Shown here piece by piece: positions 7,857-16,638 of a stretch of DNA of 64,000 nt. This DNA comes from Devosia sp. SD17-2 (GTDB lineage Bacteria > Pseudomonadota > Alphaproteobacteria > Rhizobiales > Devosiaceae), in contig NZ_CP104002.1 in assembly GCF_029201565.1 (NCBI RefSeq), positions 3,799,001 to 3,863,000 on the forward strand, given 5' to 3'. The position numbers and the translations under genes are program-made. Within the stretch, counting starts at the first letter, position 1, and each line of letters opens with the position of its first letter. A model generated the notes under the pieces. That model did no database searches, had not been told where the DNA came from, and saw nothing but the letters and a program-made list of their open reading frames with translations.

Positions 7857-9457
7857 TGGCTCTGCTCGACATTAAAAACCTCTCCATCCGCTTTGCCGGT
7901 CGGAGCGCCGCCGAGGACGTCCACGCCGTGCGCGGCCTTTCCTTTTCGCTCGAGGCCGGGCAATGCGTCGCCATCGTCGGTGAATCCGGCTCGGGCAAAT
8001 CGGCCACCGCGCGCGCTCTGGTTGGCCTCACCGGCCCAAATGCGCTGGTCGAAGCCGATGCCATGCGGCTGGGCGACACCGATCTCCAGACCCTCGCCCC
8101 CCGCGATTGGCGCGCCATTCGCGGCCGCCAGATCGGCTTTGTGCTGCAGGACGCTTTGGTCTCGCTCGATCCGCTGCGCACCATCGGCGCCGAAGTGGGC
8201 GAAACGCTGCGCGAACACCGCCTCGTGCCCCGCTCGGGGATCAAGGCCCGCGTGCTCGACCTCCTCGCCTCGGTCGGCATTGACGATCCGGCCCAGCGTT
8301 TTGACCAATATGCCCATCAGCTCTCGGGCGGATTGCGCCAGCGCGCGCTGATCGCTTCGGCCATTGCGGGGGAACCTAAAATCATCATCGCCGACGAGCC
8401 CACCACCGCGCTCGACGTCATCGTGCAGGCCCAGATCCTCAAGCTGCTGGCTGACCTCAAGGCAGAGGGGCGCGGCCTCATCCTCATCTCGCACGATCTG
8501 GCCGTGGTCTCGCGCCTTGCCGACCACATCATCGTGCTGCGCCGGGGTGAAGTGGTCGAGGAAGGCCCGCCCGAAGCCGTCTTCAAGACGCCCAAGGCCG
8601 ACTACACCAAGGCCCTCCTCGCCGCCATTCCCTCCGGCCGCACGCGCGGGCAGTCCCTTTCGGGCGAATATTCCGACGCAACCCCGGCCCCGGCCCAATT
8701 GGGGGCACCGGTCCTCGTCGCCAAAAACCTTTTCAAATCCTTCGGCAAGCGCCGCGTCGTCGATGATGTCTCCTTCGAGATCCGCAAGGGCGAAACCCTC
8801 GGTCTCGTCGGCGCGTCCGGCAGTGGCAAGACCACGCTCGCCCGCATTGTTCTCGCGCTCGAAAAGCCCGATGCCGGCACGATCGAGATAAACGGCCATC
8901 CCTGGACCAATCTGCCGGAAAGCCAGCGCCGTCCGCTGCGTCCCGAGGTTCAGCTTGTCGCCCAGGATCCGCTCGGCTCCTTTGATCCGCGCCACCGCGT
9001 GCTCGACATTGTCGGCGAAGCGCTGGAAATCATCGACGTGCCGACAAGCGACCGCCGGGGCGAAGTCTTGCGCCTCCTGACCTCCGTCGGGCTCGATGAA
9101 ACCCACCTGCTCCGCCGTCCGCGCGAACTTTCCGGCGGCCAGCGCCAGCGCGTCGCCATCGCCCGAGCTCTTGCAACCAAGCCCGCCATTCTGGTCTGCG
9201 ACGAACCCGTCTCCGCGCTCGACGTTTCAACGCAGGCGCAGGTGCTCGACCTCCTCGCAGGCCTCAAGCGCGATCTCGGGCTCACCATGCTTTTCGTCTC
9301 GCACGACCTCGGCGTCATCCAGCATGTGAGCGACCGCGTGCTGGTGATAAACAATGGCGCGATCGTCGAAAGCGGCGTCCCCGATGTGGTGCTCGAAACC
9401 CCGCAGCACCCCTATACACGCGCCCTCGTCGAAGCCCTCCCCCGCATCCCGGCCTGA
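7856..9457 (+). CDS. Fused double ATPase of peptide-type ABC importer 1
   Basis: A 533-residue protein with two complete ABC nucleotide-binding domains in tandem, equivalent to DppD and DppF joined in one chain. Domain 1: Walker A GESGSGKS at 42-49, signature LSGGLRQR near 156, Walker B IIIADEP near 178. Domain 2: Walker A GASGSGKT near 320, signature LSGGQRQR near 422, Walker B ILVCDEP and the H-loop in FVSHDLG. Both sites look catalytically intact, although domain 1 has L instead of Q after SGG. It powers importer 1 at the cytoplasmic face. It is the last gene of its operon, with 159 bp before the next one. Confidence 0.93.
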   Translation: MALLDIKNLSIRFAGRSAAEDVHAVRGLSFSLEAGQCVAIVGESGSGKSATARALVGLTGPNALVEADAMRLGDTDLQTLAPRDWRAIRGRQIGFVLQDALVSLDPLRTIGAEVGETLREHRLVPRSGIKARVLDLLASVGIDDPAQRFDQYAHQLSGGLRQRALIASAIAGEPKIIIADEPTTALDVIVQAQILKLLADLKAEGRGLILISHDLAVVSRLADHIIVLRRGEVVEEGPPEAVFKTPKADYTKALLAAIPSGRTRGQSLSGEYSDATPAPAQLGAPVLVAKNLFKSFGKRRVVDDVSFEIRKGETLGLVGASGSGKTTLARIVLALEKPDAGTIEINGHPWTNLPESQRRPLRPEVQLVAQDPLGSFDPRHRVLDIVGEALEIIDVPTSDRRGEVLRLLTSVGLDETHLLRRPRELSGGQRQRVAIARALATKPAILVCDEPVSALDVSTQAQVLDLLAGLKRDLGLTMLFVSHDLGVIQHVSDRVLVINNGAIVESGVPDVVLETPQHPYTRALVEALPRIPA

Positions 9458-9486
9458 AGGCCATAACAGGGAAAAGGGAATTCAAC

Positions 9487-9514
9487 TCTACCGGCGGGGT
9501 AGACATGAGTAGAC
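9487..9514 (+). promoter_or_regulatory. Palindrome and GTAGAC repeats upstream of importer 2
   Basis: TCTACC-GGCGG-GGTAGA (9487-9503) is a perfect inverted repeat with 6-bp arms. It contains GGGGTAGACA (9496-9505), identical to the box at 4304-4313 before importer 1. A second GTAGAC follows 10 bases later (9509-9514), one helical turn away. The site lies about 115 bp before the binding protein ATG. It is probably an operator shared by the two importer operons; the regulator is not identifiable here. Confidence 0.45.
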
Positions 9515-9560
9515 TTTGTTCTCGAATGCCTCTGGGCGAAACTCCCATATCTGGCTTGGC

Positions 9561-9572
9561 GCAAAATTTTGC
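9561..9572. promoter_or_regulatory. 12-bp palindrome GCAAAATTTTGC
   Basis: A perfect 12-bp palindrome lies in the leader of importer 2, 45 bp before the ATG. It is followed by a weaker inverted pair, CTCAG (9579-9583) and CTGAG (9592-9596). The position suggests an operator or a short mRNA hairpin. There is no direct evidence for either. Confidence 0.3.
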
Positions 9573-9616
9573 TCCAATCTCAGCGCAAATTCTGAGTTGA
9601 CGTCCCGGAGGACCAC

Positions 9617-11221
9617 ATGACCCTGATCTCGCGCCGCTCCCTGCTTCAGGGCATTGGCCTGCTGCTCGCCTCGACCGCACTGCCGTCTTTCGCCTTTGCG
9701 CAGGATCTGCCGCAGGGCGGACGCCTCGTGGTCGCCGCCGATTCCGAGCCGCGCAATCTCAACCCGGCCATGGTTGCCTCCAATGGCGTGTTCTTCGTTG
9801 CCAGCAAGGTCATCGAGCCGCTGGCCGAAGCCGACGCATCCGCTGAAGATGGGCTCGCGCCGCGCCTCGCCGTCGCCTGGGAAGGTTCGAGCGACGGGCT
9901 GTCGGCTACGTTCCGCCTGCGCGAAGGCGTCACCTGGCACGATGGCACGCCTTTCACCTCCGCCGACGTCGCCTTCTCGGCGCTGGAAGTCTGGAAGCCG
10001 CTGCAGAACCTTGGCCGCATTGTCCTCGCCAATCTTGAGGCCGTCGAGACGCCCAACGAGCTGACCGCGATCTTCCGCTTCTCCAAGCCCACCCCGTTCC
10101 AGCTGATCCGCAATGCCTTGCCGGTGGTGACGAGCGTGCTGCCCAAGCACCTCTATGAAGGCACCGACATCAACGCGAACCCGCACAATGCCGAACTCGT
10201 CGGCACCGGCCCGTTCAAGTTCGCTGAATACAAGCCCGGCGAATATTATCGCCTCGTGCGCAACGAGGCCTATTGGGGCGAAGGCCAGCCGCACCTCGAT
10301 GAAATCATCTACCGCGTCCTGCCGGACCGTGCCGCTGCCGCCAGCGCGCTGGAAGCCGAGGAAATCCACCTCGCAGCCTTCTCGGCCGTGCCGCTGGCCG
10401 ACCTTGCGCGCATCGCGCAGGTTCCCGGCATCAAGGTGATCTCTGAGGGTTATGAGGGCCTCACCTACCAGCTCGTGGTGGAAATCAACCACCGCCGCGA
10501 AGAGCTGAGCAATGTCGATGTGCGCCGCGCCATCGCCCATGCCATCGACAAGCAATATGTCGTCGACACCATCTTCCTCGGCTACGCCACCGCCGCCGCC
10601 GGCCTCTTCCCGCAGAACGCGCCGGAATTCTTCAATCCGGAAGTCCCGCAATATGATTTCGACGTGGCCAAGGCCAATGAGCTGCTCGACGCGGCCGGCT
10701 ATCCGCGCGGCGAAAACGGCGTGCGCTTCTCGCTCAAACTCCTGCCGGCGCCCTATTTCAACGAAACCCGCCAGTTCGGTGATTATCTCCGCCAGGCCCT
10801 GGCCGAAATCGGCATCGACGCCCAGCTGGTCAATAATGACTCTGCGGCCCACCAGAAGGCCGTCTACACCGACCACGATTTCGACCTCGCCATCGCCCCT
10901 CCGGTGTTCCGCAATGATCCGGCGATCTCGACCACCATCCTCGTGCGCTCGGGCGCGCCTGAAGGCACCAGCTTCTCCAACCAGGGCGGCTATGCCAATG
11001 CCGAGCTCGACGCACTGATCGATCAGGCCGCCGAAACGGTGGACACCGAGGAACGCACCCAGCTCTACAATGAGCTGCAGGTCCGCGTCGCCGAAGACCT
11101 GCCGCTGATCAACGTCGCCGAATGGGGTTTTATTACTGTCGCCCGCGACACCGTCATCAATGTCGGCAACAATCCGCGCTGGGCCGTTTCCAACTGGGCC
11201 GACGTCGCCCTCCAGCAATAG
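9617..11221 (+). CDS. Peptide-type ABC transporter solute-binding protein, Tat signal (importer 2)
   Basis: A 534-residue family 5 binding protein. The N-terminus carries a twin-arginine signal (SRRSLLQ, then a hydrophobic run ending AFAQ), so it is probably exported folded through Tat, unlike the Sec-type receptor of importer 1. The mature part shows the family order, including EGVTWHDGTPFTSADVAF. The ATG has a GGAGG six bases upstream. It opens an operon of seven tightly packed genes ending at 16420. The ligand is probably a peptide or related compound; the neighbouring aminotransferase hints at an amine-containing substrate, by inference only. Confidence 0.93.
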   Translation: MTLISRRSLLQGIGLLLASTALPSFAFAQDLPQGGRLVVAADSEPRNLNPAMVASNGVFFVASKVIEPLAEADASAEDGLAPRLAVAWEGSSDGLSATFRLREGVTWHDGTPFTSADVAFSALEVWKPLQNLGRIVLANLEAVETPNELTAIFRFSKPTPFQLIRNALPVVTSVLPKHLYEGTDINANPHNAELVGTGPFKFAEYKPGEYYRLVRNEAYWGEGQPHLDEIIYRVLPDRAAAASALEAEEIHLAAFSAVPLADLARIAQVPGIKVISEGYEGLTYQLVVEINHRREELSNVDVRRAIAHAIDKQYVVDTIFLGYATAAAGLFPQNAPEFFNPEVPQYDFDVAKANELLDAAGYPRGENGVRFSLKLLPAPYFNETRQFGDYLRQALAEIGIDAQLVNNDSAAHQKAVYTDHDFDLAIAPPVFRNDPAISTTILVRSGAPEGTSFSNQGGYANAELDALIDQAAETVDTEERTQLYNELQVRVAEDLPLINVAEWGFITVARDTVINVGNNPRWAVSNWADVALQQ

Positions 11222-11235
11222 GCCAAGTCCCGACC

Positions 11236-12225
11236 GTGAACAGTGCCTTACGGCTGATAGGACGCCGCGCGATCAGCAGCATTCCCGTGCTGCTGATCGT
11301 GGTCATTGGCACGTTCTTTCTGCTTGAACTCGCGCCCGGCGATGCCGTGGATGCCTATCTCGTCTCCATCGGCGGGGGCGATGCCGCCCTCACCGAGCAA
11401 TTGCGCGCCCAATATGGGCTCGATCAATCCCCGCTCAGCCGCCTCTGGCTCTATGTGACGGCGCTCCTGCGCTTTGATCTCGGCTGGTCAGTGGGCTTTA
11501 ACCGCCCCATCTCCGAGCTGATCCTCGAGCGCCTGCCCAACACCTTTTACCTCATGGGCAGCGCCACCGCGCTGTCCTTCGTCCTCGGCACGGCGCTCGG
11601 TATTGTCTCGGGCGCCCGCATCGGCTCGCTGCGCGATCGCCTCCTCTCCATTGGCTCGCTGGCGCTCTATGCGGTCCCCAGCTTCTGGCTGGGCCTCGTG
11701 CTCTCCGTCGTCTTTGCCGTGCAATTGCGCTGGTTCCCCACTTCGGGCATCGAAACCATCGCCTCGGGCAAGGAAGGTCTTGATCGCGTCCTCGACATTG
11801 CCCGGCACCTCGTCCTGCCCGTCTCTGCGCTCGCCATGATTTACCTTGCGCTGTTCCTCCGCGTCATGCGCGCCGGCATGGCCGAGATCTGGCGACAGGA
11901 TTTTGTCCGCGCTGCCAGCGCCAAGGGCATTTCCCGCTCCCGCATCGTCCTGCGCCATGTGGCCCGCAATGCCCTCCTGCCGGTTGTCACCATGCTGGGG
12001 CTGCAGGCCGCCTCCATCCTTGGCGGCAGCGTCGTCATCGAAAGCGTCTTTGCCATTCCCGGCTTCGGTCGGCTTGCCCAGGAGGCCGTGGCCCTGCGCG
12101 ATGCGCCGCTGCTGATGGGCATTATCGTCGTCAGTGCGCTCCTCGTTATCTTGGTGAATATGCTGGTCGATCTCGTCTACGCCTTCCTCGATCCGCGCGT
12201 CGGCGCTTCGGAGGCCAGTCGATGA
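11236..12225 (+). CDS. ABC transporter permease, DppB type (importer 2)
   Basis: A 329-residue inner-membrane permease. The frame is open further upstream into the binding protein gene, but the GTG at 11236, 14 bases after that stop, gives the normal N-terminus directly before the first membrane helix. Features: helix 1 near residues 12-30, large periplasmic loop with LAPGDAVD and QYGLDQSPLSR, and an EAA-like loop (VRAASAKGISRSRIVLRHVAR). The stop overlaps the next start by four bases. It pairs with the following DppC-like protein. Confidence 0.9.
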   Translation: MNSALRLIGRRAISSIPVLLIVVIGTFFLLELAPGDAVDAYLVSIGGGDAALTEQLRAQYGLDQSPLSRLWLYVTALLRFDLGWSVGFNRPISELILERLPNTFYLMGSATALSFVLGTALGIVSGARIGSLRDRLLSIGSLALYAVPSFWLGLVLSVVFAVQLRWFPTSGIETIASGKEGLDRVLDIARHLVLPVSALAMIYLALFLRVMRAGMAEIWRQDFVRAASAKGISRSRIVLRHVARNALLPVVTMLGLQAASILGGSVVIESVFAIPGFGRLAQEAVALRDAPLLMGIIVVSALLVILVNMLVDLVYAFLDPRVGASEASR

Positions 12226-13052
12226 ACGCCCTCGCCCGTTTCTCCCGTTCGCCCGAAGGCCTTGCCGGCCTTCTCATCCTTACGGCCCTCGCCGTGCTCG
12301 CGGCGCTGGCGCCACTTCTTTTTCCCGGCGATCCCCTGCGCATTGCCGGCACACCGCTGCTTGCCCCGTTCACCGATCCCGCCCTGCCGCTCGGCACGGA
12401 CCGGCTGGGGCGCGATGTGCTGGCCGGACTCGTCCACGGAGCTCGCGCCTCCCTCATCGTCGGTATTGCTGCGGCTCTGGTCGCCGTGCTGATCGGCTCG
12501 ATTGTCGGCACGCTCGCCGGCTTTGCCGGTGGCCTTATCGATGAAGCGCTGATGCGTGTGGTCGATGCCTTCCAGATCGTGCCGGGGTTCCTGCTCGCGC
12601 TCGCCTTTGTCAGCGTGCTTCAGCCAAGCCTGCCCATCGTCATTCTTGCCATCGCCCTGGGCGCCTGGACGGGCCCGGCCCGTCTTGCCCGCGCCGAGGT
12701 CTTGTCCATCCGCGAGCGCGACTATGTCGCCTCCGCCCGCATCATCGGCATGCATCCGCTCGAGATCGCCCTGCGCGAAGTTTTGCCCAATGCCTTGCCG
12801 CCGGTCCTCGCGCTCAGCGCCGTCATTGTCGCCGGCGCGGTCCTAACCGAAGCGGCCCTCTCCTTCCTTGGCCTCGGCGACCCGAATATTGTCACCTGGG
12901 GCTCGATGATCGCCGAGGGGCGCGCGGTGCTCCGCTCGGCGCCCTATCTTTCCATCGTGCCCGGCCTCGCGCTCATCGCCACCGTCATCGGCACCTATCT
13001 CCTGGGCGAAGGACTTTCCGCCATGCTTTCGCGCCGGGAGCACAACGCATGA
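12222..13052 (+). CDS. ABC transporter permease, DppC type (importer 2)
   Basis: A 276-residue inner-membrane permease of the DppC/OppC family. It contains the conserved N-terminal block (LPLGTDRLGRDVLAGLVHGA), five to six hydrophobic helices and the cytoplasmic coupling loop (VASARIIGMHPLEIALREVL). It starts within the stop of the DppB-like gene (ATGA) and its stop overlaps the first ATPase start in the same way, showing strict translational coupling in this operon. Confidence 0.92.
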   Translation: MNALARFSRSPEGLAGLLILTALAVLAALAPLLFPGDPLRIAGTPLLAPFTDPALPLGTDRLGRDVLAGLVHGARASLIVGIAAALVAVLIGSIVGTLAGFAGGLIDEALMRVVDAFQIVPGFLLALAFVSVLQPSLPIVILAIALGAWTGPARLARAEVLSIRERDYVASARIIGMHPLEIALREVLPNALPPVLALSAVIVAGAVLTEAALSFLGLGDPNIVTWGSMIAEGRAVLRSAPYLSIVPGLALIATVIGTYLLGEGLSAMLSRREHNA

Positions 13053-13834
13053 GTGCCCTGCTCGACCTCAAGGCGGTCTCCCTCACCTATCCGCGCCAGC
13101 TTACCCCGGCTCTCTCCGATATTTCCCTTTCGCTCGCCCCCGGTGAAAAGCTCGCGATCATTGGGGAAAGCGGTTCGGGCAAGAGCACGCTCGCCCGCGC
13201 CGTCGCCAATCTTCTGCCCCGGGGCACCAGAACCCGCGGCACCATTTCCTGGCCTGCCCTCGACCGGCCGGCAAAACCCGGCGTCGACTACGGCATGGTG
13301 TTTCAGGACCCCGGCTCCAATCTCAATCCGGTGCTGCGCATCGGCGAGCAGATTGGCGAAGCCGCCCAGCACCATCTTGGCCTCAGCCGGAAAGAAGCTG
13401 ATGCACTCGCCCTTGATCTTCTCGCCAAGGTCCAGATCCCCCAGCCCGAGGCGGCCCTGCGCGCCTATCCCCACCAGTTCTCTGGTGGCCAGCGCCAGCG
13501 CATTGCCATTGCTGCCGCCATCTCCGCCAATCCGCGGCTGCTGATTGCCGATGAGGCCACAAGTGCGCTCGATACGCTGGTGCAGGCCGAGATCGTCCGG
13601 CTGATCCAGTCGCTGGTCAAAAGCGAGAACATGGCCCTCCTCTTCATTACCCACGACATTGCGCTGGCCGCCCAACTCGCCGACCGCATCGCCGTCATGC
13701 ATCAGGGCCAGCTGGTCGAAATCGCGGCGGCCGAAGACCTCCTTTCCGCGCCCGCCAGCACTTATGCCCAGCACCTGCTCGATACCTATATCGACCTCGC
13801 CGACGCGCCCCGCATTTCCGGGGGACAGCCATGA
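13049..13834 (+). CDS. ABC transporter ATPase, DppD type (importer 2)
   Basis: A 261-residue nucleotide-binding subunit. Walker A GESGSGKS at 39-46, a Q-loop VFQDPGSNLNP, signature FSGGQRQR near 148, and Walker B LLIADEATSALD. The Walker B box has A where most family members have P after DE. An H-loop (ITHDIAL) is present. It is short for the DppD branch, which usually carries a C-terminal extension of about 60 residues with an oligopeptide-transporter motif; that extension is mostly absent here. It pairs with the next ATPase. Confidence 0.9.
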   Translation: MSALLDLKAVSLTYPRQLTPALSDISLSLAPGEKLAIIGESGSGKSTLARAVANLLPRGTRTRGTISWPALDRPAKPGVDYGMVFQDPGSNLNPVLRIGEQIGEAAQHHLGLSRKEADALALDLLAKVQIPQPEAALRAYPHQFSGGQRQRIAIAAAISANPRLLIADEATSALDTLVQAEIVRLIQSLVKSENMALLFITHDIALAAQLADRIAVMHQGQLVEIAAAEDLLSAPASTYAQHLLDTYIDLADAPRISGGQP

Positions 13835-14613
13835 GTGCCCTGCTTGAAGTGACAGGTCTCACCAAGCGCTATTCGAGCCACGGCCGCGTGGTGCAGGCGC
13901 TCGATAATGTCTCCTTTTCCATTGCCGAAGGGGAAACCCTCGCCGTGGTCGGCCCCTCGGGCAGCGGCAAATCCACCCTCTCGCGCGTCATCACCCGCCT
14001 CGTTTCTGCGGATGCAGGTTCAGTCCGTTTTGCCGGCACCGACTGGCTGGCGCTGCCCGCCGCCGCGCTCCGGCGCGAGCGCCCCAGGATGCAGATGGTG
14101 TTCCAGGATCCGCTCGAAGCGCTCAATCCGCGCGCAACCGTGTTCTCCGCCATCGCCGATCCCCTGCGCATTCACCGGCTCGTGCCGCGCCGCGAGTTTC
14201 GTCGCGCCGTCATCCACCTTCTCGACAAGGTGCAGCTCCCGGCAAGCCTGCTTGACCGCGCGGTGCATGAAATCTCGGGCGGGCAGCGCCAGCGTGTCGC
14301 TCTCGCCCGGGCTCTTGCCTGCCAGCCGCGCCTCATCGTGCTCGACGAGGCCGTCTCGGCGCTCGACGTCTCGCTGCGCGCCCGCATCATCGATCTCCTG
14401 ATCGATCTGCAGCGGGCTGAAAAGCTGAGCTATCTCTTCGTCTCCCACGACCTGGCCGTGGTGAAGGCCACGGCCCACCGCACCGCCGTCATGGAGGCCG
14501 GCCGCATCGTCGAAATCGGCCCCACTCCTGCCCTCATCAATGCCCCCCAATCCGAAATGGCCCGGGCACTGATCGCGGCCGTCCCCCGCCTCAACCTGTC
14601 GAGGACACTATGA
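13831..14613 (+). CDS. ABC transporter ATPase, DppF type (importer 2)
   Basis: A 260-residue nucleotide-binding subunit, start coupled to the previous gene by ATGA. Walker A GPSGSGKS at 41-48, Q-loop VFQDPLEALNPR, signature ISGGQRQR near 150, Walker B LIVLDEAVSALD and H-loop FVSHDLAV are all intact. The pair of separate ATPases here contrasts with the fused ATPase of importer 1, so the two importers are not a simple recent duplication. Confidence 0.92.
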   Translation: MSALLEVTGLTKRYSSHGRVVQALDNVSFSIAEGETLAVVGPSGSGKSTLSRVITRLVSADAGSVRFAGTDWLALPAAALRRERPRMQMVFQDPLEALNPRATVFSAIADPLRIHRLVPRREFRRAVIHLLDKVQLPASLLDRAVHEISGGQRQRVALARALACQPRLIVLDEAVSALDVSLRARIIDLLIDLQRAEKLSYLFVSHDLAVVKATAHRTAVMEAGRIVEIGPTPALINAPQSEMARALIAAVPRLNLSRTL

Positions 14614-15716
14614 GCTCTGCCCTTCCCGCCAATGCGCTGCTTGACCTGCCGCCCTTCCCGCCCCAGCGCGTGACCGGGCTGGCGGATCGCCTCGCAGCCC
14701 TTCTCAATACCGGCAATGACGTCGTGATCGTGCAGGGCGAGGCGATCCTCGCTCTCGAAGCGGCCGCCACCAGCCTTGCCCGGCCCGGCCTTCGCGCCCT
14801 CAATATTGTCACCAGCCCCTATGGTGCCTGGTTCGGCACCTGGCTCGAGCGTGGCGGCAGCAGCGTCACCAATCTTGCCGCGCAGGACGGCCTGCCCATC
14901 ACCATCGATGCCGTGGAAGCGGCGTTCGCCGCCCAGAGCTTTGACCTCGTCGCCCTTGTCCACGCCGAGTCGGCCAGCGGCATTCTCAATCCGCTCCCAG
15001 AAATTGCCGCTCTCGCCAAAAGCCACGGGGCCCTTGTGGTGGTCGATGCTGTCGCCTCCATTGGCGGTCACCCGGTTGCCGTAGATGTCCTCGGCATCGA
15101 CATCGCCGTCATCGGCCCGCAAAAGGCGTTGGCCGGCTCGGCCGGTCTTTCTGCCCTCTCGGTCAGCCCCGCCGCCTGGGCGCAGATCGAAAAATCCGGC
15201 GCGACCGAGATTTCCTCGCTCTCCCTGCTCGATCTCAAGCGCAACTGGCTCGACAAGGGACGTGGTGGTTTGCCCGGCATGCCTTCGAGCCTTGAACTCC
15301 ATGCCCTCGACGCCGCTCTTTCCCGCATCGAGGCCGAAGGCATGTCCGCCGTCATCGCCCGCCATGAGCTTGCCGCCGAGGCCACCCGCGCTGGCCTCCT
15401 CGCGCTTGGCCTTGCCGAGTTCACGCCGCCGGCCACAGCGTCGAACCTCGCCACCGCCATCGTTCTACCCGAGGCCATCAGCGCCGCAGCGGCGCTGGCG
15501 GCCCTCGCGCCCTTTGCGACCTTCATCTCCGCTAGCGTTGGCGTTCCAGGCGATCGGGTCCTCCGGGTCCAGCACACGGGACGGTCGGCGCGCTATGAAG
15601 CGGTTGTCGCCAATATCGCAGCGCTGGGCGGTGTCCTCACCGCGCTTGGCCATCCCGCCGACACCGGCGCCGCCATTGCCGCCGTCACCCACCGCTATCA
15701 GCAGGCGACTACATGA
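14610..15716 (+). CDS. PLP-dependent class V aminotransferase-like protein
   Basis: A 368-residue fold-type I PLP enzyme of the alanine-glyoxylate / serine-pyruvate aminotransferase group. The VVVDAVASIGG segment carries the aspartate that contacts the PLP ring nitrogen. The Schiff-base lysine is K172 in IGPQKAL. A C-terminal arginine candidate lies in VLRVQHTGRSAR. It is cytoplasmic and its start overlaps the ATPase stop (ATGA), so it is an integral member of the importer 2 operon. A plausible job is transamination of an imported amine or amino acid to glyoxylate or pyruvate. The exact substrate is unknown, and a lyase activity is possible because class V also contains those. Confidence 0.85.
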   Translation: MSSALPANALLDLPPFPPQRVTGLADRLAALLNTGNDVVIVQGEAILALEAAATSLARPGLRALNIVTSPYGAWFGTWLERGGSSVTNLAAQDGLPITIDAVEAAFAAQSFDLVALVHAESASGILNPLPEIAALAKSHGALVVVDAVASIGGHPVAVDVLGIDIAVIGPQKALAGSAGLSALSVSPAAWAQIEKSGATEISSLSLLDLKRNWLDKGRGGLPGMPSSLELHALDAALSRIEAEGMSAVIARHELAAEATRAGLLALGLAEFTPPATASNLATAIVLPEAISAAAALAALAPFATFISASVGVPGDRVLRVQHTGRSARYEAVVANIAALGGVLTALGHPADTGAAIAAVTHRYQQATT

Positions 15717-16420
15717 TCGGCGCGGTTCTCTTCGACCTCGATGACACGCTGATCTTTGCCTATGCCAATCCCGCTCCCGCTTGGCGCGCGGTGGCGGAGG
15801 AGTTTTCCGCCCATCTCGGCGATGCGCCGCTCGACGCCGTCGCCAACGCCCTAGCCGACAGCACGGCGGTCTTTCTCAGCGATGATGAAAACCGGCGCCG
15901 CTGGCGGCTCGAGGCCGTCGCCACCCGTCGCGCCGTAGTCCGCAATGCGATGATCGAAGCGCGCTTTCCACACCTGGGGGAACTCGCCCCGGAAATAGGC
16001 GACCGCTACGCCGCCTATCGCGAAGAGAACATGTATCTCTATCCCGACGCGCTAGCGGTCATCGACGCGTTTCGCGCCCGGGGCCTCAAGCTGGGCCTCG
16101 TCACCAATGGCGCGACCGAGGTTCAGAACTGGAAGATCGACCACTTCGACCTCCGCCACCGCTTCGATCATTTTCAGGTCGAGGAGGAAGCCGGTTTCGG
16201 CAAGCCCGATGGCCGTGCCTATGTCGAAAGTCTCGCCGCGCTCAATGTCGATCCCGCCGACGCCATGATGATCGGCGATGATCTTGTCTGGGACGTTCTT
16301 GCCCCCAAACGCCTCGGCATGGCCGGGGTCTGGTGCAACCGGTTCGGGCTCGAGCTGCCAAAGGACGCAGAGGCCGTTCCCGACCGCGTCATCACCCGGC
16401 TAAACCAGTTGCTCGATTGA
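15713..16420 (+). CDS. HAD-superfamily hydrolase
   Basis: A 235-residue HAD subfamily I phosphatase. Motif I is FDLDDT with nucleophile D8 and acid/base D10. Motif II is LVTNGA, motif III the lysine in FGKPDGR, and motif IV MIGDDLVWDV. An alpha-helical cap lies between residues 15 and 95. It resembles phosphoglycolate-phosphatase or YjjG-like enzymes that remove phosphate from small metabolites. It is the last gene of the importer 2 operon, coupled by ATGA to the aminotransferase. The specific substrate is unknown. Confidence 0.88.
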   Translation: MIGAVLFDLDDTLIFAYANPAPAWRAVAEEFSAHLGDAPLDAVANALADSTAVFLSDDENRRRWRLEAVATRRAVVRNAMIEARFPHLGELAPEIGDRYAAYREENMYLYPDALAVIDAFRARGLKLGLVTNGATEVQNWKIDHFDLRHRFDHFQVEEEAGFGKPDGRAYVESLAALNVDPADAMMIGDDLVWDVLAPKRLGMAGVWCNRFGLELPKDAEAVPDRVITRLNQLLD

Positions 16421-16447
16421 GGCGCCGTTTTTCACAGGTCGCGTCTC

Positions 16448-16472
16448 TCAAAGCTAACAGTCTGCTAACCAA
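16448..16472 (+). promoter_or_regulatory. GCTAAC-type 25-bp motif upstream of the L,D-transpeptidase gene
   Basis: The core GCTAACAGTCTGCTAACCAA (16453-16472) occurs, identical, on the other strand at 44618-44637, before the DUF4214-methyltransferase gene. Extending five bases gives 24 of 25 matches. It contains GCTAAC twice with an 11-bp period, read on the other strand as TTAG-N7-TTAGC. That is the spacing of CtrA half sites with G in place of A. The motif lies 167 bp before the ATG at 16639. The rest of the 16421-16638 gap holds an AT-rich stretch at 16551-16583 that may be the promoter. Confidence 0.55.
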
Positions 16473-16638
16473 CTCGCCGCAAATGGGCACCACGCGTCGT
16501 TGTAGCGTTGCCACACTGAGCCTTCACACTTCTGCGAGTGATTGCTCCCGTTAACATTTCATGAGTAATAAAATTTGCGTTTAGTTCTTCGCGAGTCCGC
16601 CATGGATTCGCGGAAGTATCGCGTGAGCAGGAGCCGAT

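Noticed and set aside
14610..16420. A phosphonate pair: aminotransferase PhnW and phosphonatase PhnX
   Set aside because: Class V aminotransferase plus HAD hydrolase suggested this. The HAD protein has a generic FDLDDT phosphatase pattern and lacks the PhnX-specific cap lysine region as far as I can read, and the importer is of the peptide type, not PhnS/PhnT. Left as a weak alternative only.
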